Positions 1-7,085 of a stretch of 12,846 nucleotides of DNA are shown here, one piece after another. Position numbers and translations under genes: made by a program. Below the pieces are notes generated by a model. That model did no database searches. It was not told the origin of the DNA and was given only the letters and a program-made list of their open reading frames with translations. The stretch's first letter is position 1, and every line of letters starts with the position of its first letter. The stretch is from an uncultured Prevotella sp. (GTDB lineage: Bacteria > Bacteroidota > Bacteroidia > Bacteroidales > Bacteroidaceae): contig CAMQBP010000038.1 in NCBI GenBank assembly GCA_946999025.1, positions 1-12,846 of the forward strand, in the 5' to 3' direction.

Positions 1-958
1 TTTCACCAATCTCAAAACCTTCTTCCTTGAAGCGTTTCAAGGCATAGCGAGTGACTTGCCAAAGATGCTCTATCCGCTCTGGTTCCTCCTGAATGATGCG
101 CAGGGCCTCACGTGCGGCAGCCGTAGCGGCAGGCGTGTCAGACGCACTGAATATATAGGTGCGACAGGTATGGCGCAGATAGTTGATGGTGTCGCTGTCT
201 GATGCGATGAAGCCGCCAATGGAAGCCAAACTCTTTGAGAAGGTTCCCATGATGAGGTCAACTTCATGGGTCAACCCAAAATGATCACAGACGCCACGAC
301 CTTGACGGCCAAAAACTCCCAATCCGTGCGCCTCATCAACCATGATGGAACAATTATACTTGCGTTTCAATTCGACAATAGCGGGCAAATTGGCCAAATC
401 TCCTTCCATAGAGAACACTCCATCTACCACAATCAACTTCACGGCATCGTGGGGAAGCTTTTGCAACAGCCGCTCCAAGTCGTCCATATCGTTGTGTTTA
501 TAGCGCAGTTGGGTGGCAAACGACAAGCGACGCCCATCCACGATACTGGCATGGTCACGGTCATCACAGAGGATATAGTCGTTGCGACCCACCACCATGG
601 CCAACACACCTTGATTAACAGAGAACCCCGTAGAGAAACACAAGGCCTCATCCTTTCTCACAAAGGTGGCCAATTCTTTCTCCAATTGTACATGCAGGTC
701 AAGCGTTCCATTGAGGAATCGGCTTCCAGCACAGCCCGACCCATATTTGTCCAAGGCCGCCTTAGCCGCACGGATGACGCGCTCATCCCCTGTCAATCCC
801 GTATAAGCGTTAGAGCCAAACATCAACACCCGATGTCCGCCCATCTCTACTTCCGTTCCTTGCTTACTGGTTATTTCCCTGAAATAAGGATACACGCCAG
901 CATCCATGTATTTCTGAGGATCTCGATAATTTTTGTATCTTTCTTGTAATTGTCCCAT
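1..958 (-). CDS. spt: Serine palmitoyltransferase (partial, C-terminus missing)
   Basis: This PLP-dependent alpha-oxoamine synthase condenses L-serine with palmitoyl-CoA (or a similar acyl-CoA) to 3-ketosphinganine, the first step of sphingolipid synthesis, in the cytoplasm. The reverse complement is open from ATG at 958 to the window edge (319 codons); family members are near 395 residues, so about 75 C-terminal residues are missing. Visible signatures are MFGSNAYTGLTGD (46-58), GSGCAGSRFLNGT (73-85), DRDHASIVDG (133-142; His136 should stack on PLP), VDEAHGLGVFG (207-217; Asp208 for the pyridine nitrogen, His211) and GTFSKSLASIGG (238-249) with Lys242 as the Schiff-base lysine. The close match to the Bacteroides SPT pattern favours SPT over the related 2-amino-3-ketobutyrate CoA ligase (Kbl) and 8-amino-7-oxononanoate synthase (BioF). 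It diverges from the lipid kinase at 1182. Motifs are seen; the SPT substrate assignment rests on family knowledge. Confidence 0.92.
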   Translation of the reverse strand, partial: MGQLQERYKNYRDPQKYMDAGVYPYFREITSKQGTEVEMGGHRVLMFGSNAYTGLTGDERVIRAAKAALDKYGSGCAGSRFLNGTLDLHVQLEKELATFVRKDEALCFSTGFSVNQGVLAMVVGRNDYILCDDRDHASIVDGRRLSFATQLRYKHNDMDDLERLLQKLPHDAVKLIVVDGVFSMEGDLANLPAIVELKRKYNCSIMVDEAHGLGVFGRQGRGVCDHFGLTHEVDLIMGTFSKSLASIGGFIASDSDTINYLRHTCRTYIFSASDTPAATAAAREALRIIQEEPERIEHLWQVTRYALKRFKEEGFEIGE

Positions 959-1002
959 TATATTTAAATAGGTGTCCTACCCAAAATGAATAACATAGGC
1001 TG

Positions 1003-1010
1003 CAAAGATA
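1003..1010 (-). promoter_or_regulatory. -7 promoter element of spt
   Basis: On the minus strand this reads TATCTTTG followed by C, an exact match to the Bacteroidota primary-sigma -7 consensus TAnnTTTG. It lies about 45 nt upstream of the spt ATG. No clear -33 TTTG is seen at the expected distance, so the call rests on the -7 match and its position. Confidence 0.6.
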
Positions 1011-1041
1011 TAAAATAAATAACATAAATTGTTCTTTTCTC

Positions 1042-1065
1042 AACTAAAAACATCGAATTTTAGTT
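1042..1065. repeat. AT-rich inverted repeat between divergent promoters
   Basis: AACTAAAA (1042-1049) and TTTTAGTT (1058-1065) are perfect 8-base inverted arms around an 8-nt centre, ACATCGAA. The repeat sits between the two divergent -7 elements, roughly where regulators of either gene could bind. The stem is nearly all A-T and no upstream gene needs a terminator here, so an operator is a better guess than a terminator. Function is not shown. Confidence 0.4.
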
Positions 1066-1104
1066 TTTTACCAGATATAAACGGATATATTACTGGAATT
1101 GTCG

Positions 1105-1112
1105 TACATTTG
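1105..1112 (+). promoter_or_regulatory. -7 promoter element of the lipid kinase
   Basis: TACATTTG followed by C matches the Bacteroidota -7 consensus TAnnTTTG exactly. Transcription would start near 1117-1120, giving a leader of about 60 nt before the ATG at 1182. No good -33 TTTG is present, which fits a promoter that needs an activator or is simply weak. Confidence 0.6.
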
Positions 1113-1127
1113 CGAATCATGTTCGCA
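1111..1127. promoter_or_regulatory. Operator-like palindrome over the predicted start site
   Basis: TGCGAA (1111-1116) and TTCGCA (1122-1127) are perfect inverted arms with a 5-nt spacer. The left arm overlaps the end of the -7 element and the spacer covers the predicted +1, the classic position for a repressor operator. In RNA most of it would lie at the extreme 5' end, so a DNA-binding role is more plausible than a riboregulator. No regulator gene is in the window. Confidence 0.35.
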
Positions 1128-1181
1128 TGAAAGAAAAAGTCATTTTAAACAACAGCGTTAAAATAACAGACAATACACAAG

Positions 1182-2207
1182 ATGAAGAAGATAAGATTCA
1201 TCATGAACCCCATATCGGGAACCGGTGACAAGGATCGCATACCCAAACTGATTGACACTACGCTCGACCATGAGCAGTTTGAGTACGAAATCATCACAAC
1301 CAATCATGCTGGTCATGCCTCTGAATTGGCTTCTGAAGCCAAAGAGTCACATGTAGACATTGTCGTTGCAGTGGGTGGTGACGGCACCATCAACGAGGTA
1401 GCGCGCGCCATTGTGCATTCAGACACGGCACTGGGTATCATCCCCTGCGGATCGGGTAATGGACTGGCGCGCCACATGCTCATTCCAATGAGTATCAAGA
1501 AGTCCATCGAAATCATCAACAAATGCGTTATCCATGAATTCGACTACGGCATCATCAACGGCTACCCGTTCTTCTGCACCTGCGGCATGGGATTCGATGC
1601 CTACGTCAGTCAGAAGTTCGCTGAGTGCGGAAAGCGCGGTCCCATCACCTATGTTCAGAAGGTGTTGGAAGAAGGACTCAAATACAAACCAGAGACTTAC
1701 GAAATTACCACCGAGAATGGCGTGAGCAAATACAAGGCCTTTCTCATATCTTGTGCCAACGCATCGCAATATGGCAACAATGCTTTCATTGCGCCACAGG
1801 CATCGATGAGCGACGGACTGATGGATGTGATTATCATGGAACCCTTCGACATGATTGAGGCTCCACAAATCAGCATAGACATGTTCAACAAAACGTTGGA
1901 CAAGAATTCCAAAATCAAGACTTTCACCTCAAAGAAACTCCACATACACCGAAGCAAGCCAGGGGTGATTCACTATGACGGCGACCCCGTGATGACGGGC
2001 AGGGACATCGATATCGAACTGGTGGAAAAGGGTATCAAGATCATCATCAACCCCGATGCCGACAGGAGTCAGCGAAAGCCCAATGCCATTCAGAGCGCCG
2101 CTGCCGAGCTGTTCAACGAAATCAACGTGGTGCGCGAAGATATCTCCAAACAGACGCGCCACATACAGGCTTTGAGCAAAGAATTGCAGAACAAACTAAA
2201 ATTCTGA
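1182..2207 (+). CDS. Diacylglycerol kinase family lipid kinase (DAGK catalytic domain)
   Basis: The predicted cytoplasmic or membrane-peripheral enzyme transfers the ATP gamma-phosphate to a lipid hydroxyl. It has 341 residues. The N-terminal nucleotide-binding domain shows NPISGTGDK (9-17), AVGGDGTINEVA (63-74, the GGDGT loop at 65-69) and PCGSGNGLAR (88-97). The C-terminal lipid-binding domain shows APQASMSDGLMDV (204-216) and HYDGDPV (264-270), typical of the YegS/DgkB/sphingosine-kinase superfamily. A helical, charged tail from about 300 (AAELFNEINVVREDI onward) lies past the usual domain end. The substrate cannot be read from sequence. The family includes diacylglycerol, sphingosine and ceramide kinases, and divergence from serine palmitoyltransferase makes a sphingoid base or ceramide a reasonable candidate. 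The start is supported by the immediate lead into the NPxSG motif. Confidence 0.88.
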   Translation: MKKIRFIMNPISGTGDKDRIPKLIDTTLDHEQFEYEIITTNHAGHASELASEAKESHVDIVVAVGGDGTINEVARAIVHSDTALGIIPCGSGNGLARHMLIPMSIKKSIEIINKCVIHEFDYGIINGYPFFCTCGMGFDAYVSQKFAECGKRGPITYVQKVLEEGLKYKPETYEITTENGVSKYKAFLISCANASQYGNNAFIAPQASMSDGLMDVIIMEPFDMIEAPQISIDMFNKTLDKNSKIKTFTSKKLHIHRSKPGVIHYDGDPVMTGRDIDIELVEKGIKIIINPDADRSQRKPNAIQSAAAELFNEINVVREDISKQTRHIQALSKELQNKLKF

Positions 2208-2258
2208 TGGCCACACGCGACCGCCACCACAGTCACGTGGTCGTAACGCCATCCATCC

Positions 2259-2292
2259 AAAACGGCATCAATCTGCAGGTTGATGCCGTTTT
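2259..2292. terminator. Bidirectional hairpin terminator
   Basis: AAAACGGCATCAA (2259-2271) and TTGATGCCGTTTT (2280-2292) form a perfect 13-bp stem with an 8-nt loop. The stem ends in T-runs in both directions (A-run on the left arm). It lies 51 nt after the lipid kinase stop and 53 nt past the end of the convergent methyltransferase gene, so it can end transcription from both sides. Confidence 0.85.
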
Positions 2293-2345
2293 TGTTTCCA
2301 GTGGCCAAAACATGGCATGCACCTTCTTTCCGTCACGGTCTTTCT

Positions 2346-3044
2346 TTACAGATAAAAATTGTTCATTAATTTCGCATACCATTCAGACATTTCTCCCGCA
2401 TCGTCAAACAGTGTCAGCGTCTGTTCATCCAGCTTTTCGGGACGGCGCTTCACCCATGCCATCAAACAGCGTTTGGGCGATTTGCGGGCAACCGTCTTCA
2501 CCAAATATTTTTTTCGAAGATAAAATCCCGCAATCACAGCCGTAGTACTGAATTGCTCAACCGATTCTACCGGCAACACCACGCTCATTTCGCCCTCATT
2601 AGTAAGCAGTCGGTAGGCCGATTTACACAATGTTTCATAGGGAAGCGTGTCACTATGCCGAGCCATGGAACGCTTCGCATCCGGACTACGAAGGCCTTCC
2701 ACGAAGTAGGGCGGATTAGAAACGATGCTGTCAAATTGTTTTACCGTTTCAAACTGCTGTAAAGCCACCTTCCGAACCCTCACCCTATCTGCAAATGGAG
2801 AGGCCTCGACATTGACTTCTGCCTGCCTGCAGGCATCACGGTCAATCTCCAAAGCCTCGACAAAGGAAGCCGCATACCGCTGCGCCATCATCAAAGCAAT
2901 CAGTCCGGTACCCGTCCCGACATCAAGAATGCGCTGTCCTCCCTTGGCCCAGGCACCCAGCAACACGCCATCCGTACCCACCTTCATGGCGCACTGGTCT
3001 TGCCGGATGGTAAATTGTTTGAACTGAAACCACTCGTTACTCAT
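2346..3044 (-). CDS. trmN: tRNA1(Val) (adenine37-N6)-methyltransferase
   Basis: This cytoplasmic SAM-dependent enzyme methylates N6 of adenine 37, next to the anticodon, in tRNA1(Val) (E. coli YfiC/TrmN family). The 232-residue protein has the family's N-terminal signature FTIRQDQCAMKVGTDGVLLGAW (11-32), the SAM-binding motif I DVGTGTGLIAL (41-51), the acidic motif II EALEIDRDA (63-71) and the adenine-N6 catalytic motif NPPY (110-113, after SIVSN). Length and motif order fit complete family members. The start at 3044 fits family N-termini. It leaves almost no room for a leader after the -7 element at 3049-3056. It converges on the lipid kinase and diverges from lon. The specific tRNA target is by family homology. 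Confidence 0.88.
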   Translation of the reverse strand: MSNEWFQFKQFTIRQDQCAMKVGTDGVLLGAWAKGGQRILDVGTGTGLIALMMAQRYAASFVEALEIDRDACRQAEVNVEASPFADRVRVRKVALQQFETVKQFDSIVSNPPYFVEGLRSPDAKRSMARHSDTLPYETLCKSAYRLLTNEGEMSVVLPVESVEQFSTTAVIAGFYLRKKYLVKTVARKSPKRCLMAWVKRRPEKLDEQTLTLFDDAGEMSEWYAKLMNNFYL

Positions 3045-3048
3045 GCTG

Positions 3049-3056
3049 CAAATTTA
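3049..3056 (-). promoter_or_regulatory. -7 promoter element of trmN, adjacent to its start codon
   Basis: On the minus strand this reads TAAATTTG followed by C, an exact TAnnTTTG match. Only four bases separate the element from the ATG at 3044-3042, so an RNA starting at the normal distance would have a leader of zero to a few nucleotides. No good -33 TTTG is visible. Confidence 0.5.
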
Positions 3057-3417
3057 CACAAAAAAGATGAAAAAGAAGGCTTCTCATGTTTGGAAATCAT
3101 CGTCAAACATTCTAAAGCCATCTATCATGATAACGCATTGATTATCAATAACCTGTAAAACGAATTTCAAACTCATTGACTTTGACGCTCAAACCCATTG
3201 ACTTTGATGCCCAATTCCATTGACTTTGGACGGCAAACTCAATGCTATTAAAAAATTCATGTCGTGCGGTTAATTCAACACACTCAAACTTTTCATCAAG
3301 AAAGAAGGGCAAGTGTAGCCGCTTATGACTTGGCATGATATTTGCTTTTTACCACATATTATAAATGAGTAATATAAATTGTAGCGGTGCAAAGACCTTC
3401 ATGTCAATAAAAAGTAG
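3057..3417. other. Intergenic region between trmN and lon
   Basis: This 361-bp stretch holds no supported gene. It contains the 22-bp tandem repeat (3168-3245). From about 3246 it becomes A/T-rich and leads to the lon promoter. A 63-codon minus-strand frame crosses the repeat but has no family features. I see no CIRCE heat-shock operator, tRNA or strong terminator hairpin. Confidence 0.6.
3168..3245. repeat. 22-bp tandem repeat, three copies plus a partial fourth
   Basis: Copies start at 3168, 3190 and 3212, with a partial fourth at 3234-3245, an exact 22-bp period. All three full copies share the core CATTGACTTTG. Copies 1 and 2 agree at 19 of 22 positions; copies 2 and 3 at 15 of 22. The period is not a multiple of three, which argues against coding. 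It is close to two DNA helical turns, so any protein bound to each core would sit on one face of the DNA. There are no unique spacers, so this is not a CRISPR array. Confidence 0.8.
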
Positions 3418-3425
3418 TAACTTTG
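3418..3425 (+). promoter_or_regulatory. -7 promoter element of lon
   Basis: TAACTTTG followed by C matches TAnnTTTG exactly. It lies 24 nt before the ATG at 3450, giving a leader of roughly 15-20 nt. The match also decides the lon start: an in-frame TTG at 3423 lies inside this element and cannot be in the transcript. No -33 TTTG is seen at the expected spacing. Confidence 0.65.
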
Positions 3426-3449
3426 CACACCGATAACGAAAAGACAAAT

Positions 3450-5939
3450 ATGAGTAAAAAGAACAATCCATCTATTCAGATGATTGCCGATTTCGAAGGA
3501 GACATCTCAAATCTCTTTCATGTAGAAACAGAAGGCGACGTGCCCATCTTAGCAACACGCAACATGGTGATGTTCCCCGGCGTGCTCTGCCCTATTCTCA
3601 TTGGTCGCGAAAACAGCCTGAAGCTGATTGAAAAAGCCAAGAAAGCCCCCAATACTATATTCGCCATATTCTGCCAAAGAGATGCAGACGTGGAAGAGCC
3701 GCATCAGAAAGACTTGTACGCATACGGTGTATACGCCCGACTGGTGCGCGTGCTGGAAATGCCGGGACACGGACAGAACGTCACGGCCATCATTCAGGCG
3801 ATGGGACGCTGTAAGTTGGAAAAAATCACCAAGACCAAACCTTTCTTGCAGGGATTGACGACCATTGCCCCAGAAGTATTGCCCGAACCGAACGATGAGG
3901 AATACCAAACGGCCGCAGAGGACTTCCGCAAGCAAACTATCGAGTACATCAAAGAGAACGATGATATCGCCGACGAGGCACAATTTGCCTTGAACAACAT
4001 CCAGAACAACATTCTGAGCATCAACTACATGTGCACCAACATGCCCTTCACCAACGAGGACAAGATGAGTATGTTGGAGGCCAACTCGATGAACGAGCGC
4101 ATCATGATTTCGCTGAAAGTGCTGAACAAGGAAATGCAGCTGCTGGAGCTGAAGAAACAGATTCGCACGAAAACGCGCGAGGACTTGGACGAACAGCAGC
4201 GCGAATACTTCCTGCAACAGCAAATCAAGAACATCAAAGAGGAACTGGGCAACGGCGAGGGTTCGCCCGAGCGACGTGATTTGGAAGCGAAAGCCAAGAA
4301 GAAGAAATGGACAGCCGAGGTGCGGGACACCTTTTACAAAGAGCTGGAGAAGCTGGAGATGTACAATCCACAAAGTCCGGAGTACAGCGTACAGCTGAAT
4401 TACCTGCAAACCATGGTCAACCTTCCCTGGGGAGAATACACGGCCGACAATCTCAACTTGAAGCGCGCGCAGCGCACCTTGGATCGTGACCACTATGGCA
4501 TGGAAAAGGTGAAGGAACGTATTTTGGAATACATGGCCGTGCTGCAATTGCGTGGTAACCTCAAGTCGCCCATCCTGTGTCTGTACGGACCACCGGGCGT
4601 GGGCAAGACCAGTCTGGGCAAGAGCATCGCCTCGGCCATGAAACGCAAGTATGTACGTATCTCGTTAGGGGGCGTTCACGATGAATCTGAGATACGCGGA
4701 CACCGCCGAACCTATATCGGCGCTATGCCCGGCCGCATCATCAAGAGCTTGCAGAAGGCGGGTTCTTCCAACCCCGTGTTCATCCTTGATGAGATTGACA
4801 AGGTGACGCAGAACACCATCAACGGTGACCCATCCTCGGCACTGCTCGAGGTTTTGGACCCCGAACAGAACAATGCCTTCCACGACAACTACCTTGACGT
4901 GGACTATGACCTGTCGCACGTGATGTTCATCGCCACGGCCAACGACCTCAACACTATTCCCCGCCCCTTGCTGGACCGCATGGAGATTATCGAGGTGAGT
5001 GGCTACATCACAGAAGAAAAAATTGAGATTGCCAAGCGACACCTGGTGCCAAGGGAACTCGAGAACACCGGACTGGACACCAACGAACCCAAAATCAAGT
5101 TCAACAAGGCATCACTGGAGAAGATTATCGAGCAATATACCCGCGAAAGCGGCGTGCGACAGCTGGAAAAGCAAATCAACAAGGCCCTGCGAAAGATGGC
5201 GTTCAACAAGGCCATGGACGGCGAGCTGACCTACACGGACATCACGCCCGAGAAGCTGGAGTCGCTGCTTGGCAAGCCGCCTTTCTATCGCGACATCTAC
5301 CAGGGCAACGACTATGCCGGCGTGGTGACTGGCTTGGCATGGACCAGTGTGGGCGGAGAGATTCTCTTCATCGAAACCTCGCTGAGCAAAGGAAAGCCCG
5401 GCAAGCTGACATTGACAGGCAACCTGGGCGACGTGATGAAAGAGTCGGCCGTGATTGCACTTGAATACGTCAAGGCGCATGTAGACGCCCTGGGCATCGA
5501 CTACCGACTGTTTGAACAGTGGAACATACACATCCACGTGCCGGAAGGAGCCACGCCGAAGGACGGTCCGTCGGCAGGAATCACCATCGCCACATCCATT
5601 GCCTCGGCGCTCACACAGCGCAAGGTGCGCAAAAACACGGCCATGACGGGCGAAATCACCCTCCGTGGCAAGGTTCTGCCTGTGGGTGGCATCAAGGAGA
5701 AGATACTGGCGGCCAAGCGCGCAGGCATCACCGACATCGTGATGTGCAAGGAGAATAAGAAGGATATTGACGAGATTCCGGAGAAATACCTCAAAGGTGT
5801 GGAATTTCACTATGTGGAAAACGTGCAACAGGTATGGGACTTTGCCCTGACCAACGAGCGCGTGGAGCATCCTGTGGACCTGACTATCCAGGAACTTCCC
5901 GACAAGACCTCTACCGACCCACACACCGTTCTGCTGTAA
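3450..5939 (+). CDS. lon: ATP-dependent protease Lon
   Basis: Lon is a cytoplasmic, homohexameric AAA+ serine protease that unfolds and degrades damaged proteins and selected regulators. From ATG 3450 it has 829 residues, slightly longer than E. coli Lon (784). Order: N-terminal LON substrate-binding domain (about 31-225, from DVPILATRNMVMFPG), helical linker, AAA+ module with Walker A GPPGVGKT (380-387), Walker B FILDEID (444-450), sensor-1 Asn498 in ATAND and arginine finger Arg510 in LLDRME. The S16 protease domain has Ser708 in KDGPSAG and Lys751 in GGIKEK, the Ser-Lys dyad with the same 43-residue spacing as E. coli S679/K722. A short non-conserved tail follows. All key residues are present, so it should be active. 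It is first in a lon-tgt-permease operon. The ATG is chosen over an in-frame TTG at 3423, which lies within the promoter. Confidence 0.97.
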   Translation: MSKKNNPSIQMIADFEGDISNLFHVETEGDVPILATRNMVMFPGVLCPILIGRENSLKLIEKAKKAPNTIFAIFCQRDADVEEPHQKDLYAYGVYARLVRVLEMPGHGQNVTAIIQAMGRCKLEKITKTKPFLQGLTTIAPEVLPEPNDEEYQTAAEDFRKQTIEYIKENDDIADEAQFALNNIQNNILSINYMCTNMPFTNEDKMSMLEANSMNERIMISLKVLNKEMQLLELKKQIRTKTREDLDEQQREYFLQQQIKNIKEELGNGEGSPERRDLEAKAKKKKWTAEVRDTFYKELEKLEMYNPQSPEYSVQLNYLQTMVNLPWGEYTADNLNLKRAQRTLDRDHYGMEKVKERILEYMAVLQLRGNLKSPILCLYGPPGVGKTSLGKSIASAMKRKYVRISLGGVHDESEIRGHRRTYIGAMPGRIIKSLQKAGSSNPVFILDEIDKVTQNTINGDPSSALLEVLDPEQNNAFHDNYLDVDYDLSHVMFIATANDLNTIPRPLLDRMEIIEVSGYITEEKIEIAKRHLVPRELENTGLDTNEPKIKFNKASLEKIIEQYTRESGVRQLEKQINKALRKMAFNKAMDGELTYTDITPEKLESLLGKPPFYRDIYQGNDYAGVVTGLAWTSVGGEILFIETSLSKGKPGKLTLTGNLGDVMKESAVIALEYVKAHVDALGIDYRLFEQWNIHIHVPEGATPKDGPSAGITIATSIASALTQRKVRKNTAMTGEITLRGKVLPVGGIKEKILAAKRAGITDIVMCKENKKDIDEIPEKYLKGVEFHYVENVQQVWDFALTNERVEHPVDLTIQELPDKTSTDPHTVLL

Positions 5940-5951
5940 AGAGAAGGTAAC

Positions 5952-7079
5952 ATGACATTTGAACTGCAACATACAGACCCATCATCAGATGCACGGGCAG
6001 GCCTGATTACCACGGCGCACGGACAGATCAAGACACCTATCTTCATGCCAGTGGGAACAGCCGGAACGGTAAAAGCGGTGCACTTCAGGGAACTGAAAGA
6101 GCAAATCAATGCGCAAATCATTCTGGGCAACACGTATCACCTGTACCTTCGACCGGGACTGGACATACTGAAGGCCGCAGGAGGATTGCACAAGTTCAAT
6201 GGTTGGGACCGGCCCATCCTGACCGACTCGGGAGGTTTTCAGGTTTTCTCGCTCACCGGTATCCGCAAACTTCGTGAGGAAGGTTGCGAATTTCGGTCGC
6301 ATATTGATGGCTCCAAGCATTTCTTCTCACCCGAAAGCGTGATGGACACCGAGCGCATCATCGGTGCCGACATCATGATGGCGTTTGATGAATGCCCGCC
6401 CGGCGACTGTGACTACCAATACGCCAAGACAAGTCTGGCTCTGACACACCGCTGGCTGGACCGTTGCATCAAGCGATTCAACGAAACACAGCCGCTGTAT
6501 GGTTACGACCAATGTCTGTTTCCCATCGTACAGGGAGCGGCGTACAAGGATCTCAGAGAGGAGTCGGCCAAGTACATTGCCGACAAGGGAGCTGACGGCA
6601 ACGCCATCGGTGGTCTGGCCGTAGGCGAACCCACAGAGGTAATGTACGAGATGATTGAGGTGGTGAATGCCATTCTGCCCAAAGATAAGCCACGCTACCT
6701 CATGGGCGTGGGGACACCGCAGAACATTCTCGAAGGCATTGAGCGGGGCGTCGACATGTTCGACTGCGTGATGCCAACTCGCAACGGACGCAATGCCATG
6801 TTGTTTACCTACGAGGGCACCATGAACATGCGCAACAAGAAGTGGGAAAACGATTTCACCCCCATTGATCCCAACGGATGCGACACCGACCAACTTTGTA
6901 CCAAGGCCTACCTACACCATTTGTTCAAGGCGAAGGAGTATTTGGCACTGCAGATAGCGTCCATTCACAACCTGGCCTTCTACCTCAGGTTGGTGACCGA
7001 TGCGCGCCAGCACATCCAGCAAGGCGACTTCAGCACGTGGAAGCGGGGCATCATCGAGCAGTTAGGACGAAGAATTTAA
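5952..7079 (+). CDS. tgt: tRNA-guanine transglycosylase (preQ1-inserting, queuosine pathway)
   Basis: Tgt swaps guanine 34 of GUN-anticodon tRNAs (Asp, Asn, His, Tyr) for preQ1, the base-exchange step of queuosine synthesis, in the cytoplasm. The 375-residue protein is full length. Visible are TDSGGFQVFSL (91-101) with Asp92 as general acid/base, FDEC (145-148), GGLAVGE (220-226) and FDCVMPTRNGRNA (270-282) with nucleophile Asp271. Cys148 and Val224 occupy the positions that mark bacterial preQ1-specific enzymes rather than eukaryotic queuine enzymes. The C-terminal zinc site is unusual: aligned on KAYLHHL, the usual CxCxxC becomes N-x-C-x-x-D, with an extra Cys316 nearby and His339 kept. It starts 12 nt after lon with an SD-like GAGAAGG at 5941-5947, rare in this window, so it is probably translated from the lon transcript. 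Confidence 0.95.
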   Translation: MTFELQHTDPSSDARAGLITTAHGQIKTPIFMPVGTAGTVKAVHFRELKEQINAQIILGNTYHLYLRPGLDILKAAGGLHKFNGWDRPILTDSGGFQVFSLTGIRKLREEGCEFRSHIDGSKHFFSPESVMDTERIIGADIMMAFDECPPGDCDYQYAKTSLALTHRWLDRCIKRFNETQPLYGYDQCLFPIVQGAAYKDLREESAKYIADKGADGNAIGGLAVGEPTEVMYEMIEVVNAILPKDKPRYLMGVGTPQNILEGIERGVDMFDCVMPTRNGRNAMLFTYEGTMNMRNKKWENDFTPIDPNGCDTDQLCTKAYLHHLFKAKEYLALQIASIHNLAFYLRLVTDARQHIQQGDFSTWKRGIIEQLGRRI

Positions 7080-7085
7080 GACGAG

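Noticed and set aside
266..949. 227-codon open frame on the plus strand
   Set aside because: It is antisense to serine palmitoyltransferase, whose minus-strand frame carries all catalytic motifs; this frame shows no family pattern.
1..958. Alternative assignment as glycine C-acetyltransferase (Kbl) or BioF
   Set aside because: All are alpha-oxoamine synthases with the same PLP motifs, but blocks such as MFGSNAYTGLTGD and GSGCAGSRFLNGT fit the Bacteroides serine palmitoyltransferase pattern; the missing C-terminus leaves slight doubt.
2207..2545. 112-codon plus-strand frame starting at the lipid kinase stop
   Set aside because: The ATG overlap looks like translational coupling, but the frame runs through the hairpin terminator and into antisense of trmN, and its sequence matches nothing I recognise.
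3168..3245. Possible CRISPR array
   Set aside because: The repeats abut directly with no unique spacers, are imperfect, and no cas gene is present.
3145..3336. 63-codon minus-strand frame over the 22-bp repeats
   Set aside because: The repeat period is not a multiple of three, the peptide has no recognisable features, and no promoter serves it.
3549..4547. 332-codon minus-strand frame inside lon
   Set aside because: It is a shadow of the biased codon use of lon; the plus strand has the full Lon domain order. The same holds for minus frames at 5112-5972, 6327-6893 and 8495-9319.
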